Origin: Hydrogenispora ethanolica
Lineage (GTDB): Bacteria; Bacillota; UBA4882; UBA8346
Assembly (NCBI RefSeq): GCF_004340685.1
Contig: NZ_SLUN01000023.1
Location: 30,681-94,680 of the forward strand
Reading direction: 5' to 3'
DNA length: 64,000 nucleotides
In this document: positions 25,125 through 31,974 of the stretch, in pieces
How the letters are laid out: every line of letters starts with the position of its first letter
How positions within the stretch are numbered: position 1 is the stretch's first letter
Program-made: the position numbers and the translations under genes
Notes under the pieces: model-generated
Told to the model about the DNA's origin: nothing
What the model saw: only the letters and a program-made list of their open reading frames with translations
Databases searched by the model: none

Positions 25125-26372
25125 TCAAAAGATCGGAATGAAGATATCGGCCGTATAAACCACCGTCAGTAAAATGATGGCGCCGACCGTGATATAGGAA
25201 AGGATATTAAAGAACGGTTTGTTGGTATGTTCCCCCATCACCTTGGGGTCGTTGGTCAACTTCAGCATAAAGATCAGGATGATCGGGACCAGGATGCCGT
25301 TGATCACCTGCGAGACCAGCATGATCGAGAATAACTGGCGCACCGGAATGAAGATAACGCAAGCGCCGATAGCAATCAATAAAGTATAGAGGGTGAAAAA
25401 GATCGGCGCTTCCTTGAACTTCCGGTTGATGCTGCTCTCCCAGCCAAAGGCTTCGCAGATCGCATAGGAGGTCGAGAGCGGCACGATCCCCGCCCCCAGG
25501 GTGGACGCGCCGAACAATCCCAGTGCAAACAGGTACTTGGCGTTGGCGCCGGCGAGCGGCCCCAACGCCCGGGCCGCATCCTCGGCCGTACTGACCACGA
25601 CGCCCGTCTTGTAAAGGGTGGCGGCGGTGGAAACGATGATGAAAAAGGCAATAAAATCCGTGATAAACGCGCCGATCAGCACATCGGCCCGTTCATAAGC
25701 GTAATGTTCGATGGCGATCTCCTTATCCACCACCGAGGATTGCAGAAAAAACTGCATCCAGGGAGTGATGGTCGTGCCGATCATCCCGATAAAGAGCAGG
25801 ATAAACTGGCCGTCCCACACAAACTGGGGATGAACCGATGCCTTGAGCACCTCATGCCAGTCCGGCTTGGCCAGTACCCCCGAGACAACGTAGGAGAGGA
25901 AAACCAGCGATAAGATTAAGAAAGCCTTCTCGGCCAAGGCATAGGAGCCCTTTACCACCAGAAGCCAGATGAGCAGCGCCACCACCGGAACGCTGATGAT
26001 GCTGGGGACGCCGAAGATATCCAGGCTGGCGGCGATCCCCGCGAACTCGGCGATCACCGTCCCGATATTCGCCAAAAACAACGTGACCATCGCAAAGAGG
26101 GTCAACCGCACCCCAAATTGCTCCCGGATCAGATCGGAGAGCCCTTTGCCGGTGACCACGCCCATCCGGGCGCTCATCTCCTGGATGATCGCCAGGCTGA
26201 AGGTGATCAGCAGCAGCCCCCATAGCATTTTATAGCCGTACTTGGCGCCAATGGTGGCGTAAGTGGCGATGCCGCCCGCATCATTGTCGGCGTTGGCGGT
26301 GATCAAGCCCGGCCCGACAATGGTCAGAAAGAGCAAAAACGAACGCCACTTGCGTTTCCAAAAATCCCGCAT
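25125..26372 (-). CDS. Nramp-related divalent cation (probable Mg2+) transporter
   Basis: Integral membrane importer with about 11 segments (416 residues) of the SLC11/Nramp fold. The classical ligands are altered: in the first segment the DPGN motif reads ANADNDAGGI, and in the sixth the MPH motif is absent (GTTITPWMQFF). Nramp-related magnesium transporters are known to depart from the transition-metal motif at these places, and this gene lies directly downstream of an M-box-controlled CBS/MgtE-N protein, so Mg2+ is the likely substrate. ATG 26372 has GGAGG 5 nt upstream. It sits 140 bp after the CBS gene and 9 bp before tlyA. Confidence 0.85.
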   Translation of the reverse strand: MRDFWKRKWRSFLLFLTIVGPGLITANADNDAGGIATYATIGAKYGYKMLWGLLLITFSLAIIQEMSARMGVVTGKGLSDLIREQFGVRLTLFAMVTLFLANIGTVIAEFAGIAASLDIFGVPSIISVPVVALLIWLLVVKGSYALAEKAFLILSLVFLSYVVSGVLAKPDWHEVLKASVHPQFVWDGQFILLFIGMIGTTITPWMQFFLQSSVVDKEIAIEHYAYERADVLIGAFITDFIAFFIIVSTAATLYKTGVVVSTAEDAARALGPLAGANAKYLFALGLFGASTLGAGIVPLSTSYAICEAFGWESSINRKFKEAPIFFTLYTLLIAIGACVIFIPVRQLFSIMLVSQVINGILVPIILIFMLKLTNDPKVMGEHTNKPFFNILSYITVGAIILLTVVYTADIFIPIF

Positions 26373-26512
26373 CTGTTCCTCCACATCCGGGGACTCATCC
26401 CGCCCCGGATCCCCAATCGTTTACCGCCCCGCTGTCAAAAATTTTCAGGCTGTCCGGCGCCAAACCATCTCACCGGTTTGATCATGTTGCCGACGGACCT
26501 GATGCCATGGGT

Positions 26513-27760
26513 TCAAAGCCGTTTTTTCTTGGGCCGCAACAATTCGTAGACCACGTCATCGATGATGACCACGCCCAGCATGACGGCATCTTTATCGACC
26601 ACCGGCACGGCCAGCAGACTGTATTTGGAGATGATCTCCACCAGCGAGTTGATGGGGTCGTCATCCCGGACATAGATCACCTTGCGGTTCATGATCTGTT
26701 CCAGGCGGACCTCGGGCTGGGACACCACCAGATCGCGGAGCGACAGGATCGCGCTGAGCCGGTTCTCATCATCGACCACGTACAGATAGTAAATGGTGTC
26801 GGATTCCGGCTTGAGCCGCCGCAGTTCGGCCAGGGTCTCCTCCACCGTCATCGTCTCCTGGAATGAAATATAATCGGTGGACATCAGGCTGCCGACGGTA
26901 TTCTCCGGGTACTCCATCAGTTCCCGGACCTCTTCCGAAGTTTCCTGGTCCATCTCGCTCAATAGCTGTTCGGCTTTGTCTTCATGCAGTTCGTCGAGGA
27001 TATCCGCCACTTCGTCGGCGGGCATCTTCTCCAGCACGTCGGCGGCTTTCCCCACCGGCAGCTGATCCAGGATGCTGTATTGGACATCCGACTCCAGCTC
27101 TTCCAGCACGTCGGCGGCCCGGTCGTGGTCCAGCGAATTGAAGATGGCCGCGCCGGTCTTCACATCCAATTCCTCAATGATGTCCGCCAGTTCCGAAGGA
27201 TGCAGGGTGCTCAGTTTGGAAGCGGTCGTCGACAACCGCAGGTTATCGAGGGGCGGGCCGATCGGTTCCATGTTGCTCCACAGGATCAACTTGCTGGGAA
27301 GGCTCTTGCCGAAGATCTCCAGCATCCGCTGGGTCGGTCTGGCCAGGTCCAGGCGGCGCATCAATCCCTCCATGCCGACGTCGACCGCCACTACGTAAAA
27401 ACCGCTGGAAATGGCGGCCATGCGGATATCGTTCACCCGCACCACTTTTTTGCCGTCCATATCCACGATCTGCTTGTCTAAAATGTGCCTCTTTAAATAA
27501 ATGGAGTGTTCCGGCGGTTGGGCCTCAATCATTTCAGCGCACGTCACCACATAGGCTTTCTTCTCCTTGTTCAAGGAGATCCCCCGCCAGTCCAAAGTCT
27601 TCAGCTCATGATCCCTGGTGCTGACCACGCAGGCCACTACTTCCGGCCGTTCGGCGTTGGTACTGATCAATTCTTTCAATACCCCGATGAATTCGCCGTC
27701 AGGAGTATGAATCTTGCTGTTCAGCAACCGGCTGAGATAAAAGCTCTTCATGACAGCCAC
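26513..27760 (-). CDS. PRC-barrel / MgtE-N / CBS-domain magnesium sensor protein
   Basis: Soluble protein with the cytoplasmic gating module of MgtE but no membrane domain. 415 residues: two PRC-barrel-like units (about 3-60 and 85-135), an MgtE N-terminal superhelix (about 180-300, repeats such as SELADIIEELD and PADEVADILDELHED rich in Asp/Glu), and a CBS pair (about 305-415: MSTDYISFQETMTVEETL, MNRKVIYVRDDDPINSLVEII). It ends shortly after the second CBS domain (LLRPKKKRL), where MgtE would continue into five membrane helices. GTG 27760 is chosen because GGGAGGAG lies 5-7 nt upstream; an in-frame extension to 27829 would run through the riboswitch terminator. It probably senses Mg2+ and regulates the Nramp-type partner. 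Confidence 0.88.
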   Translation of the reverse strand: MAVMKSFYLSRLLNSKIHTPDGEFIGVLKELISTNAERPEVVACVVSTRDHELKTLDWRGISLNKEKKAYVVTCAEMIEAQPPEHSIYLKRHILDKQIVDMDGKKVVRVNDIRMAAISSGFYVVAVDVGMEGLMRRLDLARPTQRMLEIFGKSLPSKLILWSNMEPIGPPLDNLRLSTTASKLSTLHPSELADIIEELDVKTGAAIFNSLDHDRAADVLEELESDVQYSILDQLPVGKAADVLEKMPADEVADILDELHEDKAEQLLSEMDQETSEEVRELMEYPENTVGSLMSTDYISFQETMTVEETLAELRRLKPESDTIYYLYVVDDENRLSAILSLRDLVVSQPEVRLEQIMNRKVIYVRDDDPINSLVEIISKYSLLAVPVVDKDAVMLGVVIIDDVVYELLRPKKKRL

Positions 27761-27778
27761 GGATACTCCTCCCCTCAC

Positions 27779-27826
27779 TCCAAAAATAACAAAGCTTTCA
27801 CCGGTGAGCGAACGCAGTGAAAGCTT
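27779..27826 (-). terminator. Riboswitch expression-platform terminator
   Basis: Perfect 10-bp stem AAGCTTTCAC / GTGAAAGCTT with a 15-nt loop, followed by TTGTTATTTTTT on the minus strand. It lies between the M-box aptamer and the start codon at 27760, as expected for Mg2+-dependent premature termination. Confidence 0.88.
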
Positions 27827-27837
27827 CAAGAATACCC

Positions 27838-27995
27838 CATCACTCTCGTCCGAGTTTTGGCACTACAAGGCGTTGAAGATGCGTTAGATGATGCCTTGAA
27901 TTCGGCAAAATCTGTTGACCAGCTCAGATTGTCTCCAATCTTACGCGGTAGCAACCCTTATCCTTGTAGGAGCCTCACCTACCGAGTCTATACAA
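27838..27995 (-). ncRNA. M-box (ykoK) magnesium riboswitch
   Basis: Minus-strand leader begins with the M-box hallmark GGTAGGTGAGGCTCCTAC followed by AAGGATAAGGGTTGCTACC, then GGTCAACAGATTTTGCC, GCATCATCTAACGC and TTGTAGTGCC, in the order of the B. subtilis ykoK leader. Placement directly before an MgtE-like regulator and an Nramp-related transporter, with a terminator downstream, supports the call. A likely promoter is TATACT at about 28010-28015 with a weak -35. Confidence 0.9.
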
Positions 27996-28071
27996 TTGTC
28001 TTTGCCCATAGTATATGCAGATGTCCGGGATTCCGTTAAAAATCGTACTGTTGTCCCCGCGGCCGCCGCGC

Positions 28072-28246
28072 AAAAAAATAAAACCTCCCGGAATCGAGAG
28101 GTTTGCGCGCAAAACGGACCAAACCAAATCAGCCTAACAGCGGCTCCGGCGGGTGAATGCGATGCAGTTCAAGTTTCCGTGCTTACTAGGGCCAGCCTCC
28201 ACCACTCACCACTCCTTCGGTTTTCCGTGAAAACCACTGTTGATAT
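28072..28246 (-). ncRNA. Candidate stand-alone non-coding RNA of unknown family
   Basis: Between dGTPase stop and M-box there is a complete minus-strand transcription unit without a gene: promoter at 28253-28281, about 140 nt of GC-rich structured sequence (hairpin GGTTTTCACGGAAAACC near its 5' end, the block GTGGTGAGTGGTGGAGGCTG), and a terminator at 28072-28104 (AACCTC / GAGGTT stem, T-rich tail). No known riboswitch, SRP, 6S or T-box motif was recognised. It might be a second regulatory aptamer of the magnesium operon or an independent small RNA. Confidence 0.45.
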
Positions 28247-28252
28247 AGCCTT

Positions 28253-28281
28253 ATGATAGATCAAAAGGATGCCTTTGTCAA
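28253..28281 (-). promoter_or_regulatory. Strong promoter for the unknown RNA
   Basis: Minus strand -35 TTGACA (28276-28281), 17-nt spacer, -10 TATCAT (28253-28258), located directly after the dGTPase gene. Confidence 0.6.
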
Positions 28282-28305
28282 ACCATTATTTGCCGCAATC
28301 TGCCG

Positions 28306-29517
28306 TTATTTCCCGAAGCCGTAGCCCATGACCTTGGTATAGGGTTCGAACATCATCTCATAGATATCCATCGCCTGCCGGTCGGTGAGTCCGGCCAGAT
28401 AATCCCCGATCAAAAGCGCCTTGACATTCTCCCCGTCCCCGGCGAGTTTGACGCCGCCCCGGGTCACCTGGGCCGGCAACAACTGCGGATTCTCCCAGAA
28501 CCGCTTGAAAAGCCGTTCCAGGATGAGCTTGCCCTTTTCCACCATCATCAGGACCACCGGATTCTTATAGACTTGATCGTAAAGGTAGGTGAGGAGCATC
28601 TCCAGATCCCGCTTCCGGAGCGGCGACAGCTCCACCACCGGCCGTTCCAGCCGCCGGATGGCGTCCGGCGAATCGAGGGGCAGGGCCTCCAGATTGCGCT
28701 GGGACTGAAGGATGCAGTCCACATTGAATTCATTGATCAAGTGCCGGATCAGCCGGAGCGTCCGCAGCTGATTGGTGAACCGCCCCGCCCGCGCTTCCTC
28801 GGCCGCGATGGCCGCCACGATCTCCTTGATGAGCGGGATCTCCAGCTCGGCCACTTCTTCCCAATGGACCAGCCCCACCCGGAGCGCGTCGTCGAGGTCG
28901 TGGGCAGCGAAGGAGAGCATGTCGGAGAGATTCACGATCTGGGCCTCGATCCCCGGCAGCGGAAATCCCTTGAATTCCGGTGGCAGCTGGGGATTGTCAA
29001 AACGGGTCAGATGCCGGGCGATGCCCTCCCGGGTCTCGTAGGTCAGGTTCAAGCCCGGAAAACTGGGATACCGTTCTTCCAGCCGGTCGACCACCTTCAG
29101 GCTGTGCAGATTGTGGTCGAATCCGCCGTAACTCTTGAGTAGTTCGGCGAGGATCTCTTCCCCGGCGTGTCCGAATGGCGCGTGCCCCAGGTCGTGGGCC
29201 AAGGCGATGGCCTCCACCAGATCCTCGTTGGCCCGCAGCACCCGGGCGAAGGTCCGGGCATGTTGAGTCACTTCCAGGGTATGGGTCAGCCGGGTCCGGT
29301 AAAAATCTCCTTCATGGACCACAAAGACTTGCGTCTTGAATTGCAGGTTTTTGAAAGCCGCCGTGTAGATGACCCGGTCCCGGTCCCGCTGGTAACAGGT
29401 GCGGTAATCATCCTCCTGCTCCGGATATTGCCGTCCCCGGGTCGCCCGGGCCTTGGCCGCATACGGCGCAAGCGTCAATTCCTCATTGGCCTCATTCCGT
29501 TCGCGAAACGAATTCAT
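28306..29517 (-). CDS. dGTPase-like HD-domain dNTP triphosphohydrolase
   Basis: Removes triphosphate from deoxynucleotides, thereby adjusting dNTP pools. About 403 residues, close to the shorter dGTPase-like class. The HD phosphohydrolase motif is intact: RLTHTLEVTQHAR near 77 (H), then IALAHDLGHAPFGHAGEE near 107 (HD, H) and a later Asp in IVNLSDMLSFAAHDLDDAL near 200. ATG 29517 has GGGGTGA 5 nt upstream; the in-frame GTG at 29526 overlaps that site. Single gene. Confidence 0.88.
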   Translation of the reverse strand: MNSFRERNEANEELTLAPYAAKARATRGRQYPEQEDDYRTCYQRDRDRVIYTAAFKNLQFKTQVFVVHEGDFYRTRLTHTLEVTQHARTFARVLRANEDLVEAIALAHDLGHAPFGHAGEEILAELLKSYGGFDHNLHSLKVVDRLEERYPSFPGLNLTYETREGIARHLTRFDNPQLPPEFKGFPLPGIEAQIVNLSDMLSFAAHDLDDALRVGLVHWEEVAELEIPLIKEIVAAIAAEEARAGRFTNQLRTLRLIRHLINEFNVDCILQSQRNLEALPLDSPDAIRRLERPVVELSPLRKRDLEMLLTYLYDQVYKNPVVLMMVEKGKLILERLFKRFWENPQLLPAQVTRGGVKLAGDGENVKALLIGDYLAGLTDRQAMDIYEMMFEPYTKVMGYGFGK

Positions 29518-29623
29518 CCTGATCACCCCGCCTCATTGGACTCGATATTGCAAGAATTCGGGAAATAACCGAAATCACCTTCCGTTCCCGAAGCTGATTT
29601 TGGCGATTCACGAGGTGAAAGGC

Positions 29624-29953
29624 TCAATCGACGATGAACAGCTTGGCTCCGGTCTCGGTATAGGAGCGGTGCGGATTCAGCTCGTCGGCCACCTGGTAGC
29701 TGGTCCCGGGGGTCAGGACGAATTTCCGGCCGTCGCTCAGCTCGGTGACCAGCTCGCCTTCGAGGACCAGCAGCACATGGCCGCGGCTGCACCAGTGGTC
29801 CGCCAGGTATCCCGGAGTATATTCCACCATCCGCACCCGGATGTTGCCCATCTCGAAAGTCCGCCAATAGGCGACTCCGTTGCTGCCGGAATGCTCAGTC
29901 GGGACCACGCTGCTCCAGTCGATGGTTTGAAACGGCACGTCGGTAATCTTCAT
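29624..29953 (-). CDS. Small cupin-fold protein (DHCW motif)
   Basis: Single-domain cupin of 109 residues; function unknown. The family motif appears as DHWCSRGHVLLVLEGEL near 52-68, with a second conserved part LTPGTSYQVAD near 80-90. The motif His/Cys may bind a metal, but the partner is not known. ATG 29953 with AAGGAGG upstream (AAGGAGGGCAAA). Thirty-five bp downstream of the DUF2164 gene on the same strand. Confidence 0.8.
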   Translation of the reverse strand: MKITDVPFQTIDWSSVVPTEHSGSNGVAYWRTFEMGNIRVRMVEYTPGYLADHWCSRGHVLLVLEGELVTELSDGRKFVLTPGTSYQVADELNPHRSYTETGAKLFIVD

Positions 29954-29988
29954 TTTGCCCTCCTTGTTTCGTAGCGCCTTGACACGGC

Positions 29989-30216
29989 TTAGAGTTCCAA
30001 GCCATAAAGGTCGTCCAGTTTATCTTTCATCAGCGCCACGCAATCCTGGACCCCCTGGTTGTAATAGACCGGCCCCAGCTTCTCCGTGACGAAATCCAAC
30101 AGCAACAGCGCTGCCAGATCGCCGATCTCCTCGTCCCGCACCGTGAAAAAGTATTCCTGGATGCATTTCTGCATCGCCGCTCTTTGTTCCTTACTCAACT
30201 GAATTTTGGGCTTCAT
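29989..30216 (-). CDS. DUF2164 family protein
   Basis: 75-residue cytoplasmic protein of unknown function, beginning MKPKIQLSKEQRAAMQ and containing FFTVRDEEIGDLAALLLLDFV, the pattern of DUF2164. Mostly helical by composition. ATG 30216 with GGAAAGGA upstream is preferred to an in-frame start at 30267 that lacks a Shine-Dalgarno site. Confidence 0.75.
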   Translation of the reverse strand: MKPKIQLSKEQRAAMQKCIQEYFFTVRDEEIGDLAALLLLDFVTEKLGPVYYNQGVQDCVALMKDKLDDLYGLEL

Positions 30217-30305
30217 GCGCAATCCTTTCCCAATCATCATCTGGAGAACTTGCTTTCTTTTTACCAATTATAGCCATGGGCTTTCATAATTGCAAGATGG
30301 GATTC

Positions 30306-30620
30306 CCGTTCTTAACGAATCGGAATCATTCCGTCCCCGGTCAAGCCCGGGTCCGGGCGCGGATCCCGCGCAAGCTTCCGCCGGGATGGCGGAAGATTCC
30401 GCAAGGGTTGCGCCGGGTCCGGCGGCAGTCGCGCAAGCCGTCGCAACCCTTGCGGGGAATTTGGCACTTCCTCCGGAAGGTTCGGCGGACCTGCGCGCCG
30501 TTCCGCCACGATTGCGGAATGCCGTGGCAGCCCTTCGGAATGTCGCGGACGCCCCGCCGAATCGCCCGCCATAACTGCGCTGTGTCCCGCGGCCGGGCCG
30601 GCGGCTTCCTCCCTTGCGCC
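30306..30620. repeat. Degenerate GC-rich array with 21-bp period
   Basis: About 15 degenerate units of exactly 21 bp, for example CGCAAGCTTCCGCCGGGATGG, CGGAAGATTCCGCAAGGGTTG and CGGAAGGTTCGGCGGACCTGC at 30369, 30390 and 30474. Translations in several frames show a seven-residue rhythm but no protein-like composition and no start with a Shine-Dalgarno site. A long inverted repeat (CCGCAAGGGTTGCG with CGCAACCCTTGCGG) lies inside it. Intergenic between DUF2164 and the next terminator. Confidence 0.6.
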
Positions 30621-30623
30621 CAT

Positions 30624-30664
30624 AAAAAAACAGAGTCTCCCGGTTCGCCGGGAAAAGGCTCTGT
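30624..30664 (-). terminator. Intrinsic terminator after the polymer-forming membrane protein
   Basis: Stem ACAGAG / CTCTGT with inner TCCCGG / CCGGGA, followed by seven T on the minus strand. Confidence 0.85.
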
Positions 30665-30742
30665 TAGAGAATTCATTTCATTGCTTGACGACGGTTCCCG
30701 GCGGCGGGAAAGGGTTTCCCGTTCCCAACCGGTTTGCCGTTC

Positions 30743-31891
30743 TCAAGCCCGGTAATCCACCTGATGCTGATCGCGAAACTCAAAACGGATGCCGCGCAGC
30801 AACATTCCCACGCCGACGCAGTTGGTGACCATCACCACCAGCAGATTCAGCAGCGGCAGCGTGCTTAAGACGGCCAGGATCAACCCGCCGATCACGATCA
30901 TCAGGATCGGGTGAAGCCGCGAACGGAAGATCAGCCGGCCAAACCAGAGGTTGACGAGAATCCCCGAGAAAAAGAGGAGCATCAGATAGACGAGGACCAG
31001 CAGGATGACGAGCGGCAGGCTGACCAGTCCCAGATAAGGGATGATCCCCGAGCCCAACAGCAGGATCAACAGCGGGATGACCATCAGACTCAATAACCCG
31101 GCCAACAGATTCTTCCGGAAATTCAGGACCGTCGGCTCAGTCAGCGCCCAGCTGGACTTGGGGAACAAGCGGTAGAGGATGATGCTGATGAGCAGGCTTC
31201 CCAACAGCCACCCCAGGAAGAAGATGAACATGAAATTGCCGCCCCGTTCCTGGCGCGCCACATAGCCCCGGCCGATGGCGACCCCCTTGACCTTGGCCGG
31301 GTTGGCCGACAATCCGGTATAATCGGTGACCCGCCCGTCGATGGTGAGCGGAGCTTTCCACACGACCTGGCCGCCCCGGATCGTGAGGTCATCGCCCAGA
31401 TGGCCGCCGATCTGGCCGTAGGTGTTAGCCGTCACCGCCACCGGCCCCAGGACCTCCCCGGCCAGTTTCAGCTCGATGAAGTTGCCCAGAATTCCCTGGC
31501 CCACCCGGGAACGGGGTCCGGTGGACAACCGGAAGATCCAGCCGGTCAGACTGCGGCCGATGGAACCGTTCAGCGTCAGCTCCATCGCGGCGACCCGGAC
31601 GTCCCGGCCGACCGCGCCATTGATCTGCAGCCGCTCCGAGGCCGCCCCCAGCACGCTCCCTTCCACCTTGCCATTGATGACGACCTCGCCGGCCAGCACC
31701 AGCAGGTCGCCCCGGATCGTGCCGTCCACCACCAGGCGTTCGCCATTAAAAAGATAATCCCCGGCAATGGTCTCGTTCTCGGCGATGGTCCGGTCGCCGC
31801 CCGCCATCTGCCAGGATTCCCCCCAGGCCGGCAGGGCGGCCAAAATTATCAAGCATGCCGCGATCGCGGCAATTATCAGATTCCGTTTCAT
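30743..31891 (-). CDS. Bactofilin-like polymer-forming domain fused to membrane segments
   Basis: 382 residues. A signal peptide or anchor (about 1-25), then a repetitive beta-helix-like part (about 28-200) with the bactofilin rhythm (GERLVVDGTIRGDLLVLAGEVVINGKVEGSVLGA, positions about 48-82), then four or five hydrophobic segments (about 218-370) and a short basic/acidic tail. The repeat region would lie outside the cytoplasmic membrane, unlike cytosolic bactofilins. ATG 31891 with AAGGTGG upstream. Likely a surface scaffold or envelope-stress-type protein; function inferred only from architecture. Confidence 0.7.
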   Translation of the reverse strand: MKRNLIIAAIAACLIILAALPAWGESWQMAGGDRTIAENETIAGDYLFNGERLVVDGTIRGDLLVLAGEVVINGKVEGSVLGAASERLQINGAVGRDVRVAAMELTLNGSIGRSLTGWIFRLSTGPRSRVGQGILGNFIELKLAGEVLGPVAVTANTYGQIGGHLGDDLTIRGGQVVWKAPLTIDGRVTDYTGLSANPAKVKGVAIGRGYVARQERGGNFMFIFFLGWLLGSLLISIILYRLFPKSSWALTEPTVLNFRKNLLAGLLSLMVIPLLILLLGSGIIPYLGLVSLPLVILLVLVYLMLLFFSGILVNLWFGRLIFRSRLHPILMIVIGGLILAVLSTLPLLNLLVVMVTNCVGVGMLLRGIRFEFRDQHQVDYRA

Positions 31892-31974
31892 CACTATCCA
31901 CCTTACACAGTATCGGTCCAACCAATCAATCCTAAAAACTTTCGAAAGCAGGACTCCCGGTCATCCGGCGGCGG

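Noticed and set aside
27761..27829. N-terminal extension of the CBS-domain protein
   Set aside because: The extension is translated from the riboswitch terminator hairpin, whereas a GTG with an ideal ribosome site lies downstream at 27760.
27857..28256. Plus-strand frames opposite the M-box and the unknown RNA
   Set aside because: They are antisense to RNA structures and have no ribosome site or homology.
30276..30755. Several overlapping GC-rich frames on both strands
   Set aside because: All lie in the degenerate 21-bp array and terminator; biased Arg/Pro composition, no homology, no start signals.
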